From assembly GCA_028532915.1 (NCBI GenBank), contig JAQQAI010000006.1, positions 41,455 through 105,454 on the forward strand: DNA of 64,000 bases. The letters are read 5' to 3'. The number at the start of each line of letters is the position of its first letter. Within the stretch, counting starts at the first letter, position 1. The notes under the pieces are model-generated. The model did no database searches. It worked only from the letters and a program-made list of their open reading frames with translations, and had not been told where the DNA came from. The stretch is from Sphaerochaetaceae bacterium. GTDB lineage: Bacteria; Spirochaetota; Spirochaetia; Sphaerochaetales; Sphaerochaetaceae. The position numbers and the translations under genes were made by a program. Of this stretch, positions 17,185 to 25,564 are shown one piece after another.

Positions 17185-18460
17185 TATAACGCTTATTGCT
17201 TCTTTCTTTGTACTTTTGATTCTCGGTGTCCCCGTGGCATTTGCAGTGGGTGTTTCCGCTCTGGGAACGATCATGCTGACCAACGTTCCCGTATTTGTCA
17301 TTTTCCAGCGGATGTTCGGGGGTGTTGACAGTTTCACTCTGCTTGCCATTCCTTTTTTCATCTTCATGGGCAACATCATGGATAAAGGAGGGATCGCAAA
17401 GAGAATCGTCGAGTTCGCGAATATCATAATCGGACAGATCAGAGGCGGGCTGGCCGCGGTGAACATCCTGTCGAGCATGTTCTTCGCCGGAATCTCGGGA
17501 TCGGCAGTAGCTGACACTTCGTCGGTCGGAGCTATCCTGATTCCTATGATGAATGAAGAAGGCTATGATAAGAACTTCACTGTCGCGGTCACGTGTACTT
17601 CCTCGACGATCGGTCTCATCATTCCTCCAAGCAACCCTATGATACTCTATTCTTTCGTAGCCGGAGGGATCTCTGTGGCGCAGTTGTTCGCTGCCGGTCT
17701 TGTTCCCGGTATCCTCGTCGGTCTTGGATTGATGGTGGTCGCATTCATCATAAGCGTGAAAAAAGAGTATCCGAAGCACCCACGACCTTCGATGAATGAA
17801 ATTGTCCGCACTGTGAAAGAGGCCGGGTTGAGTATGGTGATCGTTCTGGTCATAGTCGGAGGAATTCTCGGAGGAATCTTCACAGCTACCGAGGCTGCAG
17901 TTTTCGGAGTAGCTTACTCGCTTATCATCACTATGCTGGTCTACAAAGAGCTCAAACCCAAGGATCTGCCAGAGGTGATGCTCAAAACGGTACTGACCAC
18001 TGCTATCGTCATCTTTTTGATAGCGACGTCGACAGCCTTCTCGTACGTGATGGCCGTCGAACGGGTTCCTCAGGCGATCTCGGCGTTTCTGCTTTCGATC
18101 ACCCACAACAAGTACCTTCTGCTGCTGATCATCAACGTGATGCTGCTGTTCGTAGGAATGTTCATGGATATGTCTCCGGCGATTCTCATCTTTACGCCGA
18201 TCATACTTCCTATGGTTCAGTCATTCGGTATGAATCCTGTCCATTTCGGAATCATGATGCTGGTGAACCTCTGTATAGGACTGATCACCCCGCCTGTGGG
18301 TGCGGTACTGTTCGTGGGGCTCAGCATAGGAGAGACGACGATGGCGAAGGTTCTCAAGCCTCTGCTGTCGTTCATGCTGCCGATGGTTATCATCCTCTTA
18401 TTGGTCACCTATATAGAACCTATAACGATGTTCATCCCCAACTTGCTGTACGGAAATTAG
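17177..18460 (+). CDS. dctM: TRAP transporter large permease (DctM family)
   Basis: 427 residues with about 12 hydrophobic segments, the normal DctM length. Family features include LLAIPFFIFMGNIMDKGGIA, AGISGSAVADTSSVGAILIP and TAVTCTSS-like sequence (observed VAVTCTSSTIGLIIPPSNPMI), and in the second half GMFMDMSPAILIFTPIILPM and LVNLCIGLITPPVGAVLFVG. It uses the sodium gradient to import the ligand handed over by DctP. It overlaps dctQ and is followed after 29 bases by the KduI/IolB-like gene, so transport and catabolism are co-transcribed. Confidence 0.95.
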   Translation: MISITLIASFFVLLILGVPVAFAVGVSALGTIMLTNVPVFVIFQRMFGGVDSFTLLAIPFFIFMGNIMDKGGIAKRIVEFANIIIGQIRGGLAAVNILSSMFFAGISGSAVADTSSVGAILIPMMNEEGYDKNFTVAVTCTSSTIGLIIPPSNPMILYSFVAGGISVAQLFAAGLVPGILVGLGLMVVAFIISVKKEYPKHPRPSMNEIVRTVKEAGLSMVIVLVIVGGILGGIFTATEAAVFGVAYSLIITMLVYKELKPKDLPEVMLKTVLTTAIVIFLIATSTAFSYVMAVERVPQAISAFLLSITHNKYLLLLIINVMLLFVGMFMDMSPAILIFTPIILPMVQSFGMNPVHFGIMMLVNLCIGLITPPVGAVLFVGLSIGETTMAKVLKPLLSFMLPMVIILLLVTYIEPITMFIPNLLYGN

Positions 18461-18489
18461 GCAATATAACTATACAAAGGAAAATATTT

Positions 18490-19257
18490 ATGAAACCAGT
18501 GAACATCAAAGATAGTGAGATGAACAGAGAATATTCCCCAAAACAGCTCGGTCTGCACTATACGACAGTAGAACGACACAGAATCGGGGGAACGACTCTC
18601 TTTGAAACTGCAAAAAGCGAGCATGCCCTCGTCATCCTGAGCGGAAAAGGAGTCGTCGAATGTGCCGGGAAAATATTTTCGGTAGGTCATCTCGATACTC
18701 TCTATCTGCCGTGGCATCAGAGTGTGAGAATCGAAGGAGAAGACCTTACTTTCATGCGCTACAGTGCACCTTCGGACAGAGATGTCGAACCGACACTGTT
18801 CGAATTCTCGTCAATCAATTCCGATATTCGATTCCACAACACGTTCGGAAGTGTACAGGACGGGACGGGAAGAGAGGTGTGGAAGATCATAAATGATGAT
18901 TTTCCCTGCTCAAGACTGATGATCGGTATCTGTAAAGGGATGCCGGGATGCTGGACTGCATGGCCTCCTCATCGTCACGGAGAGGCAAGAGAAGAAGTCT
19001 ATTACTATTTTGAGATGGAAGGGAATTACGCTGTGCAGCTTGTGTATAACAATGTAGATGATCCCGAGATGGTATCAATCGTCAAAGATGGAGATCTGAT
19101 TTCCATTCCCGACGGATTTCATCCCAATTTCGGGACACCAGCACAGGGCATCTCATATATCTATTGTATGGTAGCCACCGTACCCGGAGAGAGGAACTTT
19201 ATGGATCTGGAGATTCAGGAAGAATATAGAGAACAATTTGCGGGAGACATGAAATGA
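18490..19257 (+). CDS. KduI/IolB family isomerase (5-deoxy-glucuronate isomerase-like)
   Basis: 255 residues of the double-cupin KduI/IolB family. The C-terminal cupin has the metal site pattern WPPHRHGE, then REEVYYYFEM, and a later H in IPDGFHPN. In IolB these His/Glu residues bind the metal that drives isomerisation of 5-deoxy-glucuronate; in KduI, of 5-keto-4-deoxyuronate. The segment GYAVQ/NYAVQLVY is typical for the family. It follows the TRAP permease and overlaps the next gene by four bases. Other iol genes are absent here, so the true substrate may be a related keto-uronate. Confidence 0.85.
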   Translation: MKPVNIKDSEMNREYSPKQLGLHYTTVERHRIGGTTLFETAKSEHALVILSGKGVVECAGKIFSVGHLDTLYLPWHQSVRIEGEDLTFMRYSAPSDRDVEPTLFEFSSINSDIRFHNTFGSVQDGTGREVWKIINDDFPCSRLMIGICKGMPGCWTAWPPHRHGEAREEVYYYFEMEGNYAVQLVYNNVDDPEMVSIVKDGDLISIPDGFHPNFGTPAQGISYIYCMVATVPGERNFMDLEIQEEYREQFAGDMK

Positions 19258-20078
19258 AATATGCACAAAGTTCAGCAGTATATTACAACTACTCTCTGGA
19301 GTATGCGATAAAGGACCTGGCTGCCAGAGGCTATGATGGAATTGAGATATGGGGAGGACGTCCCCATATGTACAGGAAGGATCTTGATGATCATGCCTCC
19401 ATGCTGAAAGATCTTCTTGATGAGAAAGGGATGGAAGTATGCAACTTCATCCCTGCCCAGTTCCGTTATCCATCATTATTGTGTTCTCTGGAAGAGCGGG
19501 TGAGAAAAGACAGTATCGGCTACATCGAAGATGCGATGAACAATGCGGTGAAGATGGGCTGCCCTTCGGTGAGCCTCTGTCCCGGAATGCTTCCGTGGGA
19601 TCAGGATGTGAAAAAGGGCTGGGATACTCTGCGCAGAAGCTTTCTCGAGCTTCATGAGATCAATCAGGACAAAGGACTCAAGCTGCTGATCGAACCGGCC
19701 CACCGGTTCGAGACGAACCTGATCCTTACTATAGCAGATGCCTTGAGGATGATAGAAGAGATGGGTGTCGATGATTACGGAATTCTTCTCGATACGGGGC
19801 ACTGTCATGTAAACGGAGAGGACTTTACAGAAGTGATCCCTCAATGTGCCCATCTTCCTCTTCATATTCATCTTGACGACAATAACGGCGACATGGATGC
19901 CCATCTGGTTCCCGGTGAAGGAACTGTAGATTTTGAAAGTCTAAACCGGGCGTTGAAAAAAAGCGGGTACACCGGATTCGTCTCGGCAGAGCTCGGAACA
20001 AAATACATCATGGACCCGGGTGAGGCCTGTGATACATCGTTAACAACCATGCGTTCAATATTCGAAGCGGCAATCTGA
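19254..20078 (+). CDS. Sugar phosphate isomerase/epimerase family protein (TIM barrel)
   Basis: 274 residues of the xylose-isomerase-like superfamily. The N-terminus YYNYSLEYAIKDLAARGYDG followed by IEIWGGRPH is characteristic of this family. Candidate metal ligands are the Glu of LLIEPAHRFE, the Asp and His of LLDTGHCH, the His of HIHLDDN and the Glu of VSAELGTKYI. It likely converts a keto sugar or inosose-like intermediate. It overlaps both neighbours by a few bases (ATGA upstream, ATG within the TGA downstream) in the TRAP operon. Similar enzymes follow IolB/KduI homologues in other sugar-acid operons; the exact substrate is unknown. Confidence 0.85.
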   Translation: MKYAQSSAVYYNYSLEYAIKDLAARGYDGIEIWGGRPHMYRKDLDDHASMLKDLLDEKGMEVCNFIPAQFRYPSLLCSLEERVRKDSIGYIEDAMNNAVKMGCPSVSLCPGMLPWDQDVKKGWDTLRRSFLELHEINQDKGLKLLIEPAHRFETNLILTIADALRMIEEMGVDDYGILLDTGHCHVNGEDFTEVIPQCAHLPLHIHLDDNNGDMDAHLVPGEGTVDFESLNRALKKSGYTGFVSAELGTKYIMDPGEACDTSLTTMRSIFEAAI

Positions 20079-21232
20079 TGGAAATCGACCAGCTGCAAAG
20101 AAGGCTTTCAGAGATTTCAGAGAATCTTGAAGAAAGAAGAAGTGAAGTGCAATCCAAATGTGCTTCACTTCGCTCTCTGATGAGTATGCATGGTATTGAC
20201 GGAGTCTATCTTCAGAGAAAGGATTCGTTCGCCTGGCTTACCTGCGGATCATCGAACGGGGGCCTGATAGGTTCCCTGACCGGCTCGGCATCTCTTTTCA
20301 TTACCCCGGAGAGACAATGTGTCATCGCATCGAACATCGAGATGCCCCGGCTGGTAGAGGAGGAGTCTGTCGAACAGCTGGGATTCGAACTTGTCTGTAC
20401 CGACTGGATGGGTTCCTCTGATTTCGACACGGCCCGATCTCTTGTCAAGACAGACCGAATCTACAGCGATCTTGGACAGTATGATTCAGATTTCCAAAAG
20501 GCCCTTCTTTCTCTGCGCTACAGTCTTACATCCCGTGAGATCGAGCACTACAGGATCTTCGGCACTCTGACCAGCCTCATTTTGGAGCAGACGATGATTT
20601 CTCTGACTCCGAATATGAGCGAATTCGAGGTTGTAGGGAAACTCTCTTCGAATCTCTGGGCTCATCAGATAGAACCGGTGAATCTTATGTGTGCCGCAGA
20701 TGCGAGGGTTTTCTCTTACCGCCATCCGTCACCGACGGCGAAGAAACTGGAAGCTTTATGCACGGTGAGTCTGGGAGCGCGTCATGGAGGGCTGATCGTC
20801 AGTCTTTCCAGAACAGTCTCCTTCGTTCCTCTACCTTCTAATCTGGAAAGGAAGAAAGACGCCTGTGACAGAGTCTTTGAAGCGATGGTTAAGAAGACAA
20901 TCTGCGGTATGCCGGTATCGGCCATACTTGAGAAGGCGATCGAAACATATCGTGAAGCCGGGTTTGACCGGGAGTATCGCCATCATCATCAAGGCGGTGC
21001 CATAGGATTTCTTCCGAGAGAGTTCAAAGCGTTTCTCTATTGTGACCAGGTGGTTCTGAACAATCAGGGGTACTGCTGGAATCCGACGGTAGGAGGCATG
21101 AAATCCGAGGAGACCATCGTGGCGACTGAGAAAGGACCTATTGCAATCACATCCCCGATTCACTTTGACAAAACGGAGATCCGGTGCGATAGATCATCGA
21201 TCTACAATTCAAAGATACTCATTCTTCAATAA
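20078..21232 (+). CDS. Peptidase M24-fold protein lacking canonical metal ligands
   Basis: 384 residues. An N-terminal creatinase/prolidase-like domain (LRSLMSMHGIDGVYLQRKDS) is followed by a pita-bread domain (SLTPNMSEFEVVGKLSSNLW). In active M24 enzymes two Asp residues bind metal; the aligned places here read VSLGARHGG and VSLSRT, so both are Ser (about 231 and 242). His304 (RHHHQGGAIG) and a Glu near 344 remain. It therefore looks like a non-hydrolytic or differently acting M24 homologue. It is the last gene of the TRAP operon, starting on the preceding stop codon. A role in the same catabolic route is inferred only from context. Confidence 0.75.
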   Translation: MEIDQLQRRLSEISENLEERRSEVQSKCASLRSLMSMHGIDGVYLQRKDSFAWLTCGSSNGGLIGSLTGSASLFITPERQCVIASNIEMPRLVEEESVEQLGFELVCTDWMGSSDFDTARSLVKTDRIYSDLGQYDSDFQKALLSLRYSLTSREIEHYRIFGTLTSLILEQTMISLTPNMSEFEVVGKLSSNLWAHQIEPVNLMCAADARVFSYRHPSPTAKKLEALCTVSLGARHGGLIVSLSRTVSFVPLPSNLERKKDACDRVFEAMVKKTICGMPVSAILEKAIETYREAGFDREYRHHHQGGAIGFLPREFKAFLYCDQVVLNNQGYCWNPTVGGMKSEETIVATEKGPIAITSPIHFDKTEIRCDRSSIYNSKILILQ

Positions 21233-22137
21233 TCGCGTTCACTTCTGAATTTCGGTAGAATAGGCCATACTTGCTCTCTGTATCTGTCATACTCGGGATA
21301 TTTTTTCCGGGTGATGTTCTCGGTGAAGACTGTTGAACCGATGAAAAGCAGAGTAAGCATGACAGGTCCGATGATGCTCCAATGAAGAAAAGATTCAGTC
21401 ACAGATACTCCGAGAAAATAGATACTCCACCATACCCCCAGTTCTCCCAGATAATTCGGATGTCTTGACAGCGAGAAGAGTCCTGATGTTCTGAAACCCC
21501 TCTCATATTCATCTTTCATATTATCTTTTCGCGGAAGAAGTCCGTATTTGGCCATTTGAAAATCGTACTGCTGCTGATCGGCTATCGTCTCGATCGTAAG
21601 GAACAGCAGGACGAATGCTGCAGCGATAAGTGCGGGCAGGTTTATCATATCAGACCTGTTCTGACTCAGCACATACAGGGGTAAAGTGAAACATATGAAG
21701 AGAAACTGCTGATAGAATGCGATGAACAGCAGATCGAATGCGATCCACGCAACAGGATGAAAGATCTTCTGGTGAAGGATCTTCCACCGGTAATCTTCAT
21801 TGCCGCTGTACCCGTCTCTTCTGGCGAAATTGAAGGTGAGGCGAGCCCCCCATAAAGTAACCAGAACAGCGGCAAGAGTGACCGTCGGGTTGAAAGATCC
21901 CGCGTAGGCATACATCCATGCATAGGCGATAGGCGATATCGACCATAGCCTGTCCGTCCATGAATAATCACCGGTGATCACCGAGAAGATGAAACTGATC
22001 AGAGCAGTAGATGCAGTGACTGCAATGACAGTGAGGAGAATTCCGTATGTTTCATAGGGGACAGTGTAGATCGACAAGATGAATGCGGTGATGATCATGA
22101 TGAAAAAGAATATAATTGTTTTCCCTGATAATCTCAT
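21226..22137 (-). CDS. DUF1295 membrane protein, steroid 5-alpha-reductase-like
   Basis: 303 residues with 7-8 hydrophobic segments. The C-terminal part holds the family signature FRTSGLFSLSRHPNYLGELG followed by VWWSIYFLG and a charged end (ITRKKYPEYDRYREQVWPIL). Members of DUF1295 resemble NADPH-dependent reductases and isoprenylcysteine methyltransferases of the membrane. It converges with the TRAP operon (7-base overlap) and diverges from a MarR gene. A reverse-strand TTGACT is present at about 22178. The substrate is unknown. Confidence 0.85.
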   Translation of the reverse strand: MRLSGKTIIFFFIMIITAFILSIYTVPYETYGILLTVIAVTASTALISFIFSVITGDYSWTDRLWSISPIAYAWMYAYAGSFNPTVTLAAVLVTLWGARLTFNFARRDGYSGNEDYRWKILHQKIFHPVAWIAFDLLFIAFYQQFLFICFTLPLYVLSQNRSDMINLPALIAAAFVLLFLTIETIADQQQYDFQMAKYGLLPRKDNMKDEYERGFRTSGLFSLSRHPNYLGELGVWWSIYFLGVSVTESFLHWSIIGPVMLTLLFIGSTVFTENITRKKYPEYDRYREQVWPILPKFRSERDY

Positions 22138-22207
22138 ATATTCACTATATATTTTACAGAATTTGATATCAAGTCAAAAACTTTTTTTAAAAAGTAATAC
22201 GAATCAC

Positions 22208-22236
22208 TTGACTAAAAGTGTCAGTTAACTTATACA
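22208..22236 (+). promoter_or_regulatory. Promoter of the MarR/DUF1566 operon, giving a leaderless start
   Basis: TTGACT (22208-22213), 17 bases, TATACA (22231-22236). The start codon of the MarR gene is only six bases after the -10 box, where transcription would begin. The spacer ends with the palindrome AGTTAACT, also found at the centre of the MATE operator. Confidence 0.7.
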
Positions 22237-22242
22237 TTAGGT

Positions 22243-22698
22243 ATGACAAACGGTAGAGAACCAATATACGTTATGCAGCAGATCCTGACGCTTCTTCCGC
22301 ATATGAACCGCAGGCCTCCGAAGCCGCACAGGACGGGAGACAGGAGGGTTGGAGCCTTTACTCACAATATGAAAAGGGCTCTCGGTATCCTTCAGAAGAA
22401 AGGGTCGATGAATCAGCGGTCTCTGGCAAAGGAGTTGAAGATCAAGGCTCAGTCGGTTTCGGTGATTGTCAGAAATCTGGAGAAAGAAGGGCTTCTGGAA
22501 AAAGAGGATGACCCGTCCAATAAGAGTTCCAATCTTCTTGTTCTGACCGATGAAGGGATACGGCATGCTTTGAATTTTGAGAAGGAAATCGAAGATCATT
22601 CGGCTTCCTTTTTCAGAGGGTTATCACAAGATGAATTGGATAGTCTTTCATTCATACTGGAAAAACTTATTTTTACGAATAATACAAATTATAAATAA
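22243..22698 (+). CDS. MarR family transcriptional regulator
   Basis: 151 residues with a MarR winged helix: RALGILQKKGSMNQRSLAKE, then LKIKAQSVSVIVRNLEKEGL and EKEDDPSNKSSNLLVLTDEG, the beta-wing with the conserved Asp-x-x-[NR]. The N-terminal 40 residues are basic and less typical. The ATG at 22243 has no Shine-Dalgarno and lies at the predicted transcription start. The next gene, a lipoprotein, starts 14 bases downstream. Ligand and targets are unknown; self-regulation is plausible since a short palindrome lies in the promoter. Confidence 0.88.
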   Translation: MTNGREPIYVMQQILTLLPHMNRRPPKPHRTGDRRVGAFTHNMKRALGILQKKGSMNQRSLAKELKIKAQSVSVIVRNLEKEGLLEKEDDPSNKSSNLLVLTDEGIRHALNFEKEIEDHSASFFRGLSQDELDSLSFILEKLIFTNNTNYK

Positions 22699-22712
22699 CA
22701 AGGAAAAAAAAG

Positions 22713-24065
22713 ATGAACAAGAAATTGATCTTTCTCGCAATTTTAGCTGCTTCAGTTCTGGTGGCAACTGGATGTAACACGGCCTCTGTAAGCCGGAACG
22801 ATGAAATCCCGAAGGTAAGCTATGTGGTTACAGACTCACTTCAGAGCGTCGCTTATGATGATGAAGGGAATATCATTGAGGTAAGTGAAGGTGAAGCCTA
22901 CTACGGTCAGGATTCCCATTATACGACCATCCTTCCTTCCTACACCGATAACGGTGACGGGACTGTGACCGATAATAATACAGGACTGATGTGGCAGCAG
23001 GATCCCCCAAGCGATAAAATGTCATATGAAGAAGCTGTAGAGTACGTGGAAAATCTCGAACTCGGCGGGTATACCGACTGGAGACTTCCGACGATTCAGG
23101 AATCGTACACTCTTGCTATGATGGACGGAGAGCTGATTCCTGAAGACACGGAAAACAGTCAGCCGTACATCGATACCGATTATTTCAACTTCTACTATGA
23201 TCAGAGAAAGAGCTACACGGGTTCCTACTGGACAAGTACAACCACCGTCATGATGGAAGATTTGGGCGACACCGGTGATACTCAGGAAAGAAACTACGGT
23301 TTCAACTGGGCTGACGGTCATCTGAAAAGCTATCAGGACGGATATACTCTCGATGGTGATTCCACAGGATTCAGTATCCCGGCAGGAGTGAGAGCCGTCC
23401 GCGGTGAAGAGGGCGTCATCGGAGCCAATGATTACCAGGATAACGGCGATGGTACTGTCACCGACAATGCTACCGGTCTCATGTGGTCACAAAGCGATGC
23501 CGATTACGCGATGGATTGGGAAGAGGCACTCGCATATGCTCAGGAGAGTGAGCTGGCAGGATTTGATGACTGGAGACTTCCCACACCTAAAGAACTGCAG
23601 TCACTTGTTGAATACGGCAAATCTACTATCCCTGCGATCGACACCGACTATTTTGACCTTCATGTCGATGATGCGTATGTATGGACCGGGACAACAAGCG
23701 GAGATTTCCCGCAGATGGCAGTCTACATCGCTTTCGGCCACGCATGGGGAATCGAGATCACCGGAAGTTCGAACGAGGGGACAACTCTTGACGACTTCTC
23801 CGATGTTCACGGACCGGGTGCTATCCGGGCAGATTATAAATCGGGCACAGCTCCTGCACTTTCACAGGCTTTCTACGAACAGATTACCGGTGAAGAATAT
23901 CCGGGAGAAGAGTGGACTGAAGGCAACTACATCGTAAGCGGTACCGAGGTAACTGATACAGATGGAGACGGAGATGTCGACGAGTTCGATCTTTCATACA
24001 GCGAGAATGCTGCCGACTATATTTCTATCTACAACAGAGTCATGCTTGTCCGTGATGCTACCTGA
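22713..24065 (+). CDS. DUF1566 lipoprotein with two repeat units
   Basis: 450 residues. A lipobox VATGC near residue 21 indicates a lipoprotein. Two DUF1566 (Lcl C-terminal) units follow, one starting YTDNGDGTVTDNNTGLMWQQ (about residue 71) and one DNGDGTVTDNATGLMWSQ (about 243), each with a GGYTDWRLPT or GFDDWRLPTP motif. These units have a sulfatase-modifying/C-type-lectin-like fold and often occur on surface proteins. Near the C-terminus TDTDGDGDVDEFDL looks like a calcium-binding loop. It is co-transcribed with MarR and followed by a strong terminator. Exact role is unknown; surface binding is a reasonable guess. Confidence 0.85.
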   Translation: MNKKLIFLAILAASVLVATGCNTASVSRNDEIPKVSYVVTDSLQSVAYDDEGNIIEVSEGEAYYGQDSHYTTILPSYTDNGDGTVTDNNTGLMWQQDPPSDKMSYEEAVEYVENLELGGYTDWRLPTIQESYTLAMMDGELIPEDTENSQPYIDTDYFNFYYDQRKSYTGSYWTSTTTVMMEDLGDTGDTQERNYGFNWADGHLKSYQDGYTLDGDSTGFSIPAGVRAVRGEEGVIGANDYQDNGDGTVTDNATGLMWSQSDADYAMDWEEALAYAQESELAGFDDWRLPTPKELQSLVEYGKSTIPAIDTDYFDLHVDDAYVWTGTTSGDFPQMAVYIAFGHAWGIEITGSSNEGTTLDDFSDVHGPGAIRADYKSGTAPALSQAFYEQITGEEYPGEEWTEGNYIVSGTEVTDTDGDGDVDEFDLSYSENAADYISIYNRVMLVRDAT

Positions 24066-24094
24066 TGCATGACCTATTGAAATACATTCTCTCA

Positions 24095-24137
24095 GGGTGT
24101 GAAAGCCGAAAAGCTTTCACACCCCGTTTTGTTTTTA
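24095..24137 (+). terminator. Rho-independent terminator after the DUF1566 gene
   Basis: GGGTGTGAAAGC (24095-24106) pairs perfectly with GCTTTCACACCC (24113-24124) around CGAAAA, followed by CGTTTTGTTTTT. Confidence 0.95.
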
Positions 24138-24183
24138 AATTATGATTGAGAGCTCCTGTGATTCATGATACCTTTAAAAAACA

Positions 24184-24639
24184 ATGAATGTACAGAACAA
24201 TGAAAGAAAACCACTTACAGTGGAGACTATACGAACGTTATGGTCTCAAACCTATAATACCCGGGGAAAACCTGACTGGTCGCATCTGTATCCATATTAC
24301 CATGAGGATCTGGTCTTTCAGGATGCGATCCAGAGAATCGAAGGGAAAAGCGAGTTCATCAGGATGTGCGACCGGCTCGCCAAGCGGTGCAAAGAACTGA
24401 GGATGGATCTGGCGACCGTTACCCGGGATGAGACCGGGGCCTTTCTGGAATGGAAGATGACGATGATGTTCCGCATCTTTCCAAGTACACCTATGTACGG
24501 CTGTTCGCGGCTCACGATCGATGAGGATGGTCTGATCACCTCTCAGCGTGACTATTATGATCTGTGGGGTGATATCAACAACAACATTCCCGGATACCGC
24601 AGACTCTATCGTGCCTTCATGCACAAATTCTTCGGGTGA
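24184..24639 (+). CDS. SnoaL-like / NTF2-like protein
   Basis: 151 residues of the NTF2 fold: SHLYPYYHEDLVFQDAIQRI, then EFIRMCDRLAKRCKELRMDL, VTRDETGAFLEWKMTMMFRI and GCSRLTIDEDGLITSQRDYY. This is the nuclear-transport-factor-2-like / SnoaL pattern, found on small isomerases, hydratases and accessory proteins. It is followed by an SDR gene after four bases and may partner it. TTGAGA-N17-TACCTT lies just upstream (24146-24174) and there is no clear ribosome site. The reaction is unknown. Confidence 0.78.
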   Translation: MNVQNNERKPLTVETIRTLWSQTYNTRGKPDWSHLYPYYHEDLVFQDAIQRIEGKSEFIRMCDRLAKRCKELRMDLATVTRDETGAFLEWKMTMMFRIFPSTPMYGCSRLTIDEDGLITSQRDYYDLWGDINNNIPGYRRLYRAFMHKFFG

Positions 24640-24643
24640 TCAT

Positions 24644-25564
24644 ATGAGTGTAACACTTCCCGACGAACTGAAATTCATTCAGAATGCAAGAGCGCCTCAG
24701 AACATCAGTACAGCTTCCCTTGACGGAAAGGTCTGTGTGATCACCGGGACGACCTCAGGGATCGGGTTGGTGACAGCCCATCGCCTTGCCGCTTTCAAGG
24801 CCCACCTTGTGATGATCGTCAGAAACAGAGAGAAGGGTGAACACCTGCAGAAAGAGATCAAAGAGAAATATAACACGGAATGTGATCTGTTCATCGCTGA
24901 TTTCTCCCGCTTTGAAGATGTCAGGAATGTTGCAGCCGGGCTGAAGGAGAACTATGAGAAAATAGATGTTCTGATACTGAATGCAGGGACCTTCCTGCAG
25001 AGAAAACAATTTACCGATGAGGGCATCGAGAAGGTCTTTCATGTCAATCATCTTTCACCTTTTCTCCTTATCGGTCTGCTGAAAGACAAACTTATTCACA
25101 GTGCCCCTGCCAGAGTTCTTACAGTGAACTCCGAAGGCCACCGGTTCTCGAGGACTCTCGTCGAGGATCTCGAATGGAAGAGGCACCTCTATACCGGGCT
25201 TCGTTCCTACGGGAACGCGAAGACCGCCCAGCTGCTGTGCATGCAGAAATTCTCACATCTATTCGAAGGGACGGGTGTCACGATAAATTCGATGCATCCG
25301 GGTGAGGTGAAAAGTAATATCGGAAACGAGAACAGTGGAGCCTACAGATTCTATTCAAAACACATCCTTTCCCATTTCCTCAAGGACCCCCGCCGTTCGG
25401 CCGAGGCCATTCACTATCTTGTCGCCGATGATAGGGTGCTGGGTGTGTCGGGAAAATTTTTCAACCTTACTATCGAGGAAGTTCCCGCGAAACATGCCCG
25501 TGATGCTGTCATGATGGAAAAGGTATGGAAGAAAAGCTGCGAGCTCACTCACTTGAATCTCTGA
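24644..25564 (+). CDS. Short-chain dehydrogenase/reductase (retinol-dehydrogenase-like)
   Basis: 306 residues from the ATG at 24644; the longer frame overlaps the NTF2-like gene and is rejected. The cofactor motif is VITGTTSGIGLVTAHRLA, in the TGxxxGIG form. NAG is present in LILNAGTF, and the catalytic Ser/Tyr/Lys correspond to TVNSEGHR, RSYGNAKTAQLL (Y-x-x-x-K). It resembles the retinol dehydrogenase/WW-oxidoreductase branch, including NSMHPGEVKSNIG. It should reduce or oxidise a lipid-like or aromatic alcohol with NADP(H). It overlaps the convergent phosphoesterase gene by 16 bases. Confidence 0.88.
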   Translation: MSVTLPDELKFIQNARAPQNISTASLDGKVCVITGTTSGIGLVTAHRLAAFKAHLVMIVRNREKGEHLQKEIKEKYNTECDLFIADFSRFEDVRNVAAGLKENYEKIDVLILNAGTFLQRKQFTDEGIEKVFHVNHLSPFLLIGLLKDKLIHSAPARVLTVNSEGHRFSRTLVEDLEWKRHLYTGLRSYGNAKTAQLLCMQKFSHLFEGTGVTINSMHPGEVKSNIGNENSGAYRFYSKHILSHFLKDPRRSAEAIHYLVADDRVLGVSGKFFNLTIEEVPAKHARDAVMMEKVWKKSCELTHLNL

